This document shows positions 52,774 through 61,367 of a stretch of 64,000 bases of DNA, in pieces (position 1 is the stretch's first letter; the number at the start of each line of letters is the position of its first letter). The notes beneath the pieces are model-generated. The model saw only the letters and a list, made by a program, of their open reading frames with translations, had not been told where the DNA came from and did not search any database. A program made the position numbers and the translations under genes. Source of the stretch: a bacterium (GTDB lineage Bacteria > Planctomycetota > Planctomycetia > Isosphaerales > Isosphaeraceae); assembly GCA_016125085.1 (NCBI GenBank), contig WGMM01000035.1, positions 60,808 to 124,807 of the forward strand. Direction: 5' to 3'.

Positions 52774-55200
52774 TCACTCGCCCTGCTGGCTCTTGAGCGG
52801 GGCGATGAGCCTGGCTCCGTTCACGCCATAATGCTGATACGCGCCCCAGGAAATATCGCGGCTGACGCTTGCGTCAATACCACCACCGTCCCCTTCTCTT
52901 CTCTGCAGACGGCTCAGCTCGATCACGGCTTCTTTCCGGGCCTCCTTGAGCGCCGCTCCGATCGAGAGAATTTCGATCGTGACAGGTGAATCCTCATGCG
53001 TCGCTCGATGCACGCCCAGTGCGTGGCCGTAAAACGAGACGGCGATCCTCCGCGCGACATCGTCGTCCACGGCCCAGGCCGTTCCCACGTAGTTTTCGAT
53101 CCCGCGCGAAAAGAACGCCTCGGCCATTCCGACCTGACGCGCGACGGCATCCTCGATCGAAAGATTCTGCTGAATCTGCCCTGAATGACAAGCGTTGGCG
53201 AATACCAGCCGGGGCACGCGCCGGATCCGGAAAATCTCTTCGGCCGTCAGGAGACAATCCGAATCGATCAGCCAGCCCATCTCGCCCGATTCGGCGTCGA
53301 AAACGCCGTGCCCTGCATAATGCACTGCGTCGAAGTCTTCCGTCATCAACAGCTTGAGAATCTCGATCGGATCGCATCGGTCGATATCGATATCTTCGCC
53401 GCAATCGGCGATCAGTTCCGCCAGCCGCGGGTCATCAGCGATACTCCCGTCACGGGCCGCATTGCCGATCCGCAAGTAGATCTTGATATCCATACGCCCA
53501 TGCGAATCCTCTAGCGATTCCTCGTAATCGCCATAAGCCTGACGCGCGTCGGCGATCACCCGGGCGACATCGATCCCCTCCTGCTTGGCGAATTCCAGGC
53601 AGTCTTCCGGCCGGCTGGCCGGGTCGGCGATGATCAGAATCCGCAAAATGTGATTCAGCTCCGGCACGTGGCCGTTGGTCTCGCCCAGCACGGAACGGAA
53701 CTGGCGTGAGATTTCCAGGTCGGTCCCGTAGAACCGCTCATCGGATCTCAGCTTGAATCCGGCCATTTCCCAGGGAATGCGTGCGGTTTCGCGGTCAAGA
53801 ACGAGGGTCAGCTTGTCGCCGTCTTCCAGGATGCGCTGAAAGTCGTCGGGCACGAAGCTCCGCATCATCAGATATCCGTATTGCCACTGATCCTTCAGCC
53901 GGCCATGACTGAGCACCCGCCTGGGCAGCATATCGGCGAAATATTCCTGCACCGCCACGCGCCGGACCGGGATGATCGAACTCGATGACAGGGCCGAAAA
54001 CTTCAACACCCGTTTTTTCATCGAATGATCGTGCTCGGCGGCCACTGGGTGCGGTGCCGGTGCGGCTTTGCTCGCGAACTGGAATTCGTCGATATTGGCC
54101 GAAGTGATCGTGATGTGGGCACCCCCGGAATCGCTGAAGTCTTCCTCATCTGCGAACCGCCCCGGCCTGTTCTCGCCACGAGCCCGCTGCACTGGTGCGG
54201 GATGTTCCGCAGGTTCGAACTCCAGCCTGTCACCGAATGCCCGCGAATCCCGCAGCGACTTCAGCGTTTTCTGAATCGTACGCCCCTGTGCTTCGCCTTC
54301 GTAACTGATACGCAGCACGATGTCGTCCACGTCGAACCGGCGCATCCCTTCCTCGATACCTTCGAGGATCGACCTCAGCGACTGCTGCGTGTTGAGCACC
54401 TTGCGCAGAGTGCCGATCAGCGAAGTGCTCAGCACGCGCAAACTCAGTGCCTTCATGGCGTAAACGACGTTCGTGAAGACGAACCGGACATTCTCCCGAT
54501 TCATATGCCCAGGTTCGCCGAAGCCGCCCAGCAGGACATTCCTCGGCAGCACGCGAACCCGCGGGTCGTCGATCGTCGCCATTTCCTCCGGCAGCGGAAA
54601 TAGGTTCAACGCTCCAAGCGACCCGACGACGATCCCCAGCTCGATGAACTTCTCGAGCGAAATCAGGTCAGAGCCGCGTCCTTCCTCATCGCCGACATGA
54701 AAGAGCTTTTTGCGCCTCGACCTCCGTGTCTTCCTGGGCATCGTCATCTGGCTGTAAGCCACGAGCTTGCGATTGATCTCGGCCGCCGGCCCGATCTGAT
54801 TCACGCCCAGAAAATGGCCAACAAAGGCGACCTCGGCCTCGATCAGCGAAACTTCCTGGTCATAATATTCGACCACGAGCCGACGCCGGGCGTGATCTTC
54901 ATGCTTCACTCCGCAGATGTCCGACTCACCGGAATCGACATTAATATTCCCACTCGCTTCGACGAATTTCGCGTGCGGCTGTTCTGGCTCGCCTGCCGGT
55001 CCCAGGGCTGTCGCATGCGGGCTGCTGCCGATCGGAGAGAAAAAGTCGGCTGGCACGTCGTGAACGGTCAGGCTCGTCACGCTTCGCTGCACCGCCTCAT
55101 GAAGCTCAGTTCGTCGACGATTTCCGCGCGCACTTTTTCGAGGACTTGCCGGCATTTGCCCAGCGGATGCGGCATCACGTATCTTTCGCGGGCGTGCCAT
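52774..55200 (-). CDS. CHAT domain (caspase-like) protein 1
   Basis: An 808-residue protein with no signal peptide, probably cytoplasmic. The C-terminal CHAT domain (about 450-800) contains DRETARIPWEM, then the catalytic His631 in HYAGHG and Cys671 in FANACHSG, the dyad of clan CD peptidases. The N-terminal part (about 120-330) has YYDQEVSLIEAEVAF, LGGFGEPG and GIEEGMRRFD, resembling the leucyl-aminopeptidase N-terminal (macro-like) fold; this is an inference. A paralogue (CHAT 2) is encoded two genes upstream. Starts at 55155 or 55200 are both possible. No TPR repeats were seen. Confidence 0.88.
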   Translation of the reverse strand: MARPRKIRDAASAGQMPASPRKSARGNRRRTELHEAVQRSVTSLTVHDVPADFFSPIGSSPHATALGPAGEPEQPHAKFVEASGNINVDSGESDICGVKHEDHARRRLVVEYYDQEVSLIEAEVAFVGHFLGVNQIGPAAEINRKLVAYSQMTMPRKTRRSRRKKLFHVGDEEGRGSDLISLEKFIELGIVVGSLGALNLFPLPEEMATIDDPRVRVLPRNVLLGGFGEPGHMNRENVRFVFTNVVYAMKALSLRVLSTSLIGTLRKVLNTQQSLRSILEGIEEGMRRFDVDDIVLRISYEGEAQGRTIQKTLKSLRDSRAFGDRLEFEPAEHPAPVQRARGENRPGRFADEEDFSDSGGAHITITSANIDEFQFASKAAPAPHPVAAEHDHSMKKRVLKFSALSSSSIIPVRRVAVQEYFADMLPRRVLSHGRLKDQWQYGYLMMRSFVPDDFQRILEDGDKLTLVLDRETARIPWEMAGFKLRSDERFYGTDLEISRQFRSVLGETNGHVPELNHILRILIIADPASRPEDCLEFAKQEGIDVARVIADARQAYGDYEESLEDSHGRMDIKIYLRIGNAARDGSIADDPRLAELIADCGEDIDIDRCDPIEILKLLMTEDFDAVHYAGHGVFDAESGEMGWLIDSDCLLTAEEIFRIRRVPRLVFANACHSGQIQQNLSIEDAVARQVGMAEAFFSRGIENYVGTAWAVDDDVARRIAVSFYGHALGVHRATHEDSPVTIEILSIGAALKEARKEAVIELSRLQRREGDGGGIDASVSRDISWGAYQHYGVNGARLIAPLKSQQGE

Positions 55201-55380
55201 TGCGACAGGTTCCGGTTCCAGGCTTCGATCGTGGCCGGTGCCACGATCGAAGCCTATCACGGAGCCAGAGCCTGCCGCCGAAAGTCTTGGCGGATCCGGC
55301 TGTCATTCACGCAAGATTTGACGAGTTTGACGACTGTAAGTGACGCTCGCCGGCTGAGACGATCTCCTCAAGGCCGAAAT

Positions 55381-56649
55381 TCAATCGGACTCCATCGGCG
55401 CTCGCGGGATGCCGTAGAGAACGTCATAATCGACAGGGCTCGTGGCTTTGGCTTTCGGCACGCTGATGCACTTTTCCTTGAGCTTGGTGCCGATCCGGTC
55501 ACGCAGTTCCGGAGCCCGGTCCTGCTGCAGCTTCTGGGCCCAGAGAGCCGCGATTCCGGCGACGTGCGGCGCGGCCATGCTCGTACCGTCCAGGTACCGC
55601 AGCGGCTGGCCGGTTTCTTCGAAATCATGAGCCGCGGACAGAATATCGCACCCCGGCCCGGCAAGCATTGCTCCGCTGTTGGCGAATGGGGCGATTTCGA
55701 ATGGCGACGTTTTCTTGCCGGTGCGCCGCACCGCCGTGACCGAGAAAAACCCTTTGGCCGCCGCGGGAAAGAACGAGCCGATGACCGAAGGCGGATCGCC
55801 GTCACGCGTGCTCGAATTGCCGCAGGCCGCGACGACGATCGGGGCGATGTCGTCTCGCACGCCGATGTATTGCGAAAGCGAGTCGAACACGCGGACATTC
55901 CTGATCATCTCACTGAGAGCCCGCCAGGTGGCTTCCTCGGGCGTCAGCCGCTTGTCATCGATACCGTAATTGGCGAATTCCTCACGCATGCTGACGATGT
56001 CGAACCCCAGCGACATCAGAATGACGTTCGCTCTTTCCTCGCAGGCCCATTCGATCCCTTTCAGCACGGTCGCCGTCGATGACCCCTCGCCAAGCACTTT
56101 GCCGATGAGGACCTGCTTCACTCCCGGGGCGACCCCGATGCGAATGCCGTCGACATCGCGCCCGAACACCGTGGCGGCCGTGTGGGTGCCGTGGCCGTTT
56201 TCATCGTCGACGGCGTCTTCGCCCTGCCCGTCGTCGAGAAAATTCCGGCAGATCATCTTCAGATTCTTGTCCTGAAACGCCGGGTGTTTCCGGTTGATAC
56301 CCGTGTCGAGAATCGCGACGCGCACACCTTCGCCGTCATAAGGACATTTTTTCGGGTCGGTTCCGAACAGGGCACGAATGCCCCAGGTCATGCGATCGTC
56401 TTTCTCCGTTTTCAGCAGTGTCTTGCGGCGTTGATCATCGTCTTCGGAGCTTGAGGAAAATGGCGCGATCAGGCCGACAGGCATCGCGACGAATCCGTAC
56501 TCGGCTGATTCGCTGGCCTCACGCACCTTGTCCGGCGAGACTTCCCGGGTCGAAACGACCGACTCTTTGGGTGCGGACGTTCCGAAAGCGATCGGTCCCC
56601 GATCACGCGAACCGGCCTTGCCTCGTGGCTTGATGACGACGAATTTCAT
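55381..56649 (-). CDS. Subtilisin-like serine protease (peptidase S8), probably cytoplasmic
   Basis: A 422-residue S8 protease with a complete catalytic triad: Asp115 in VAILDTGIN, His153 in NGHGTHTA, and Ser357 in DGTSMAAPH. The oxyanion Asn lies in VVAACGNSS. The first roughly 95 residues are an N-terminal region without a signal peptide that could be a propeptide or a docking segment. It contains an unusual insertion of about 45 residues before the Asn strand. ATG at 56649 with AGGTG upstream. It lies between two CHAT genes on the same strand, with gaps of about 145-180 bases, suggesting a common protease system. Confidence 0.92.
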   Translation of the reverse strand: MKFVVIKPRGKAGSRDRGPIAFGTSAPKESVVSTREVSPDKVREASESAEYGFVAMPVGLIAPFSSSSEDDDQRRKTLLKTEKDDRMTWGIRALFGTDPKKCPYDGEGVRVAILDTGINRKHPAFQDKNLKMICRNFLDDGQGEDAVDDENGHGTHTAATVFGRDVDGIRIGVAPGVKQVLIGKVLGEGSSTATVLKGIEWACEERANVILMSLGFDIVSMREEFANYGIDDKRLTPEEATWRALSEMIRNVRVFDSLSQYIGVRDDIAPIVVAACGNSSTRDGDPPSVIGSFFPAAAKGFFSVTAVRRTGKKTSPFEIAPFANSGAMLAGPGCDILSAAHDFEETGQPLRYLDGTSMAAPHVAGIAALWAQKLQQDRAPELRDRIGTKLKEKCISVPKAKATSPVDYDVLYGIPRAPMESD

Positions 56650-56793
56650 TCGAGAGCACCTTTTCGATTCACTGCCGTTCGGGTATCTGATCCAAAGCGT
56701 CCGCTGCGACCGATGCCCTGCGGCGAAATGCAACGGGCCGGATTCATCGCCATGCCGTGCGGCTCCAGCAGGTCAAATTCGCTGCGAAGCGTT

Positions 56794-59319
56794 TCATTTC
56801 TTCTGTACGCCGTTTCTCTGGACGAAGAGCCGATCGGTCGGCAAGCCGTAATGCTGATAGGCTCCCCATGTATTATGGAAGCTGTGTGCATGGTCAAGCC
56901 GTTCCGGGGCCATGTCGTGCTCTTCCTCGATTTCGCTCGCGTCGCCGTAAATTTCGTAATCCAGATTCTTTTTCGGGCTGATCGTATTTCGTGCGATTTT
57001 CAGAGCTTCCCCGATGCACTTGCCTCCGTCAGCCGTACCGTCGCTCGTCAGTCCGATCAGTTCGCGATAGAACGCCAGAGAGAACTTCGAAGCCTGGTCA
57101 TCGTGCACGTTCCAGCCAGTTCCGAGAAAATTCGGAATGCCTCTGGCGAAAAACGCTTCAGCCATGCTCATGTGGGCGAAGAGAGCCTTCTGCCTCAGAT
57201 CGTTTCCATAAAGAGATATTTCCTCGTAGATCCGTTCCAGCAACTGTTCGGGGTTCTGCGCGGCCTTTACTTCATCCGCATCTCGCGCGCCGGGCGATGC
57301 ATCATTCGCACTTTTCACATTGCCGGACCTGCACGCGTTCGCGAACACAAGCCGCGGCACCTGGCGAACCCGGAAAATCTCTTTGGCCGTGAGCGTGCAG
57401 TCCGAATCGAGCATCCAGCCCATTTCACCGGTCTCAGGCACGAATTTGCCGTGCCCTGCGAAATGCACGATATCGAACCTTTCATGCACCAGGAGTTTGA
57501 GGATTTCGATCGGCCGGCAGAATTGAAAGTCGATATTCGCGGGCGAACGGAACCGGCGTTTCGCAGCCGTGAACCTTTCTTTCATTTTCTGTCGATACGA
57601 GTCGCCATCGCCGGTTCGCCGTTCGTTGCCGATCCGAACGTGCACATGGATGTCCAGCCTGTCCCCATAGGCTTCCTGCGCCTGCGCAAACAGTTCCGCA
57701 AGAGCGAACCCCTCTTCGACGGCACCTTCGAGTGAGTAATCGGCGTCGCTGACGGGGTCGGCGATCAGCAGAATTTTCAATTCGCTGTTGAGTTCCGGAA
57801 AATGGGCGTTCGCAGTCCCGATCGCCGAACGGAATTGTCGAGAGATTTCCAGATCGGTGCCGAAGAACTTGTGCGAATTCTTCGAACTGTAGCCTGACAT
57901 TTCCCAGGGAATCCGAGCCGTTTCCCGGTCGACCACGAGCGTGAGCTTGTCCCCCTCGTCGATCAATTTCTGAAAGTCGTCGGGAATGAAACAATGCATC
58001 ATCAGGTTGCCGTATTCCCACTGGTCCTGAAACGAACAGACGTCCAGAACCGTATTAGGCAGAAGTTCGGCGAAGGAATTCTGAATGCGGACGGTTCGTG
58101 TCGGAATGGCGGAATTGGATGTCAGCGCTGAATATTTCAAATCCTTCCATCTTGATGCGACTGCCTTGTTCGCATTTTCGGATTTGACCGGTGACCAACC
58201 GGCGTCCTCGGCATGGTCCACCGTGACCGTCAGCCGCATGAAATTCGATTCGATCGCTTCTTCTTCGTCCGCTTCCTGGGCATTGCCCTTCTGGCCTTCG
58301 TCCCAGTTTCCGGCCGAGTGCGCCAGGTCAAGTTCGGTAAAGTCTGACTGATGACAAATTTTGTCCGTCAAGATGCGAATTTCATTTCCGAAGGTCGCCG
58401 CCAGATGCGTGATGGCGAACTTGATCTGACTCGCTCCGAACGGGAACTGACGCGAATCGAACACGACGCGCAGCGTAAAATCCTGCACGTCGAACCGTTC
58501 CATCCCTTCCTTGATGCCTTCGACGATCGCCCGCATCGATTGCCTGATGTTCAAGCTGCGGGAATGAATCCCGATCAGGTGCGTACTCAATCGAAACTTC
58601 TGGATCGACTTCATCGCGTAAACGACGTTCGTCATCACGAACCGGACATCGTCGCGCGTCAGCGACCCGGGCTCGCCCAGGCCGCCAAGCATCAGATATT
58701 CCGGCAATACCAGAAACTCACGGTCCTCCGCCTCGCGCATCGATGCGGGGATCGGGAACAAACTCAATGCCCCGAGATTGCCCACGATAATGCCAAGTTC
58801 GATGAACCGTTCGATCGAGTAAAACGACATCGTCGGGCACTGGTCGGAATCGCGATTCGTGCCGAATCGATTCGCATCGCTGAAGTTCTTGAATTTCTGA
58901 TTGAAATCCTCCGCCGAGGCCATCAGGTTCGCACCCAGGTAATACGCCGCGAAGGCTACCTCGGATTCGACTTCAGGCAACAGGGCGTCGTAATATTCGA
59001 TCCTGAGCGTCCTGGCGGGCTTTGCCCCCATCGCAGGCCCTTCCGTCGCCCTGGCGGATTCGACTTCGCCCAGTTTCTGGGAAACGTCGACTTTCTCCCG
59101 GACTTCGCCGGCGACCAGTTCCCTGATGCCGTCACCGCTGACACCCGCCGGTTCGGATTCCGGCATAACCTCAAGGCTGGGATTCGCAGCCGCTACTTTC
59201 GTTCTGCCGGGACGCGGCTTCGCCTGGCCCGCCGAACCGAAGTTCCTGAGCGGGTCCAGAAAATCGACTTCAAGGTGCAGACCGGTGTCCGCGGGCGGCG
59301 TGGCTTTCTGGCGGCTCAT
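56794..59319 (-). CDS. CHAT domain (caspase-like) protein 2
   Basis: An 841-residue paralogue of CHAT 1, no signal peptide. The C-terminal CHAT domain carries DRETARIPWEM, His623 in HFAGHG and Cys663 in FANACRSG. After the Cys it has an insert of about 35 residues, with NDASPGARDADEV, absent from CHAT 1. The N-terminal part has YYDALLPEVESEVAF, LGGLGEPG and GIKEGMERFD, aligning with CHAT 1 and with a macro-like fold by inference. ATG at 59319 with AGGA upstream. First gene of the CHAT-S8-CHAT set, 257 bases after rph. Confidence 0.9.
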   Translation of the reverse strand: MSRQKATPPADTGLHLEVDFLDPLRNFGSAGQAKPRPGRTKVAAANPSLEVMPESEPAGVSGDGIRELVAGEVREKVDVSQKLGEVESARATEGPAMGAKPARTLRIEYYDALLPEVESEVAFAAYYLGANLMASAEDFNQKFKNFSDANRFGTNRDSDQCPTMSFYSIERFIELGIIVGNLGALSLFPIPASMREAEDREFLVLPEYLMLGGLGEPGSLTRDDVRFVMTNVVYAMKSIQKFRLSTHLIGIHSRSLNIRQSMRAIVEGIKEGMERFDVQDFTLRVVFDSRQFPFGASQIKFAITHLAATFGNEIRILTDKICHQSDFTELDLAHSAGNWDEGQKGNAQEADEEEAIESNFMRLTVTVDHAEDAGWSPVKSENANKAVASRWKDLKYSALTSNSAIPTRTVRIQNSFAELLPNTVLDVCSFQDQWEYGNLMMHCFIPDDFQKLIDEGDKLTLVVDRETARIPWEMSGYSSKNSHKFFGTDLEISRQFRSAIGTANAHFPELNSELKILLIADPVSDADYSLEGAVEEGFALAELFAQAQEAYGDRLDIHVHVRIGNERRTGDGDSYRQKMKERFTAAKRRFRSPANIDFQFCRPIEILKLLVHERFDIVHFAGHGKFVPETGEMGWMLDSDCTLTAKEIFRVRQVPRLVFANACRSGNVKSANDASPGARDADEVKAAQNPEQLLERIYEEISLYGNDLRQKALFAHMSMAEAFFARGIPNFLGTGWNVHDDQASKFSLAFYRELIGLTSDGTADGGKCIGEALKIARNTISPKKNLDYEIYGDASEIEEEHDMAPERLDHAHSFHNTWGAYQHYGLPTDRLFVQRNGVQKK

Positions 59320-59576
59320 CGAGGTGCATCCTAAACTGCATGATCGCAATAACATCTCGTGTGTTCGGTCCAATCTAACACCCGCCATGGACGGGTCATA
59401 ACCAAATCCGCTCGAAACTGGCGCAATGCGGTTCGGTCATGACGAACGCATCGAATCGGCGGCGAAGCGAACCACGGCAGGTCCGGCAGCATTTGCCGAA
59501 ACGCATGAGAACGACCGATCGTAACGGGCGATCGAGCAGCGGTACCTTTTTGATCGCTTCTTAAAACGCAGCTCGA

Positions 59577-60296
59577 TCAACCGAACTGCCAGAGTTCGCC
59601 CAAAGCCGTCTTCTGTGCAGCTTCGAGCGTGTCCAGGCAAGATTCGCCCAGATCCAGCATCCGGTCCAGGAGTTTCCGGTCGAATCCGCTTTTTTCGCCC
59701 GTGCCCTGCACTTCCACGAATCCCTGCCGGCCCAGACGGACCAGGTTGAAGTCGACCTCGGCACGGACATCTTCGGAATAATCCAGATCCGCCAGTGCCT
59801 GGCCGTCGACGACGCCCACGCTCACGGCCGCGATGCTGTCCTTGAGGATCCGGCCGACTCCCTCAGCCCCGAAGCGGTCGGCCACGGCGTCCACCACCGC
59901 CACGAACGCGCCGGTGATCGCGGCCGTGCGCGTGCCGCCATCGGCTTCGATCACGTCCGTATCGACCTGAAGCGTCAAAGGCCCAAAGGCTTTCAGGTCG
60001 ACGACGGCCCGCAGGCTCCGGCCGATCAGCCGCTGGATCTCGGTCGAACGGCCGTCGGCCCCCCGGCTTTTGCGGTTCGAAGGGGTGGAGCCTGGCAGCA
60101 TCGAGTATTCGGCCGTCAGCCAGCCGCTGCCCTTGCCTTCCAGGAAAGGCGGCACCGAATCGGCGAACCGGGCCGTCGTGAGGACACGCGTCCGGCCGAA
60201 CCGGATCGTGCAGCTCCCGGGGCATGTCCAGAGCGACCGGCGCTCGATCGTCACCGGGCGGAGTTCATGCGGTTCGCGGCCATCGTTTCGAGGCAT
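59577..60296 (-). CDS. rph: Ribonuclease PH
   Basis: A 239-residue phosphorolytic 3'-5' exoribonuclease that trims tRNA 3' ends. Start MPRNDGREPHELRPVTIE with the RPVTIE strand typical of RNase PH, then GSGWLTAEYSMLPGST and GADGRSTEIQRLIGRSLR, containing the Arg-rich phosphate- and RNA-contacting segment, and the end with VDGQALADLDYSEDV. Length is normal. It follows argF by 65 bases on the same strand and precedes the CHAT 2 gene. The linkage to arginine genes seems to be by position only. Confidence 0.95.
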   Translation of the reverse strand: MPRNDGREPHELRPVTIERRSLWTCPGSCTIRFGRTRVLTTARFADSVPPFLEGKGSGWLTAEYSMLPGSTPSNRKSRGADGRSTEIQRLIGRSLRAVVDLKAFGPLTLQVDTDVIEADGGTRTAAITGAFVAVVDAVADRFGAEGVGRILKDSIAAVSVGVVDGQALADLDYSEDVRAEVDFNLVRLGRQGFVEVQGTGEKSGFDRKLLDRMLDLGESCLDTLEAAQKTALGELWQFG

Positions 60297-60361
60297 CTTG
60301 CGGTCTTTCTGGAGAATGCGATCATGTCACTCGCGGGCCGTTCCGCAGTACGGACGGACGA

Positions 60362-61288
60362 TCAAAGGTCCATCCAGCCGGTCGTCAGCCAGACGATCAG
60401 GGCCTTCTGGAAGTGCATGCGATTTGCGGCCTGGGGTATGACTCGGCTGGCGGGTCCGTCCAGAACGTCTTCGGTGATTTCCTCACCCCGGTGTGCCGGC
60501 AGGCAGTGCAGCACGATGGCCCCCTTGTGGGCGGAACCCAGCAATGAGCCATTGACCTGATAATCGCGGAACGCGGCGAGCCGTTCGGCGGTTTCCGATT
60601 CCTGGCCCATGCTCGTCCAGACGTCGGTGTAAAGCACGTCGGCTTCACGCACGGCCTCTTTCGGGTGGCTGGTCTGAGCCGGGGCGTGGCCGAAGGTCTT
60701 CGTGAACCGGTTCACGAAGCTGGCGGGGAATTTGTACTGGGCCGGAGCGGCGAGCAGGAAGTCCATGCCGACATATTCGCAGGCCACGGCCAGCGAGCGG
60801 GCGACATTGTTTCCGTCGCCGATGAAGACGACCTTCGGCCGCTCGACATCGGGCAATTCCTCGCGGATCGTCAGCACGTCGGCCATCGCCTGGCACGGGT
60901 GGGCATCTTCGCTGAGGGCGTTGATCACCGGAATCGTGGCACATCGGGCCAGTTCTTCCACGCGGCTGTGGGCGTGGGTGCGAATCGCCAGGGCATCGAC
61001 ATACTGGCTGATCACCCGGGCGAAGTCGGCGATCGATTCACGGGCCCCCAGGCCGACTTCTTCACCCCTCAGAAACAGCGAACTGCCCCCCAGCGACGCC
61101 ATCGCCGCTTCGAAGCTCACGCGGGTTCGCAGCGACGGTTTCTCGAAGATCATGCCCAGGAGCCGGCCATTCAACCGGTCCCGCACGGCATGGCTGGGGC
61201 CCGCCTTTTTCAGGTGGGCCGCCAGATCGAGCAGCCCCAGGGCTTCGTCGCGGTCGATGTCGAACAAATCGAGAAAGTGACGCCTCAT
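60362..61288 (-). CDS. argF: Ornithine carbamoyltransferase
   Basis: A 308-residue enzyme making citrulline from ornithine and carbamoyl phosphate. The carbamoyl-phosphate site is FEKPSLRTRVSFE (the S-x-R-T-R motif). HPCQAMADVLT holds the conserved His-Pro-x-Gln. The ornithine-side loop is near VWTSMGQE, and the C-terminal HCLPAHRGEEI is typical of OTCases. The ATG at 61288 gives the usual family length; a GTG at 61378 would overlap argD. It follows argD after 79 bases, in an argB-argD-argF order. Confidence 0.95.
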   Translation of the reverse strand: MRRHFLDLFDIDRDEALGLLDLAAHLKKAGPSHAVRDRLNGRLLGMIFEKPSLRTRVSFEAAMASLGGSSLFLRGEEVGLGARESIADFARVISQYVDALAIRTHAHSRVEELARCATIPVINALSEDAHPCQAMADVLTIREELPDVERPKVVFIGDGNNVARSLAVACEYVGMDFLLAAPAQYKFPASFVNRFTKTFGHAPAQTSHPKEAVREADVLYTDVWTSMGQESETAERLAAFRDYQVNGSLLGSAHKGAIVLHCLPAHRGEEITEDVLDGPASRVIPQAANRMHFQKALIVWLTTGWMDL

Positions 61289-61367
61289 GGCTTTGGCCGT
61301 GGTCGTTTCGGATGGAGTGTCTTTGATCGGTCGAATCGTACGAATGCTGGTCAAGGTCGGCGGGTCG

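Noticed and set aside
52774..59319. Craspase-type or gasdermin system
   Set aside because: No TPR repeats, Csx30/CRISPR effector, or gasdermin-like small hydrophobic protein was seen next to the CHAT genes, so only a generic protease cascade is proposed.
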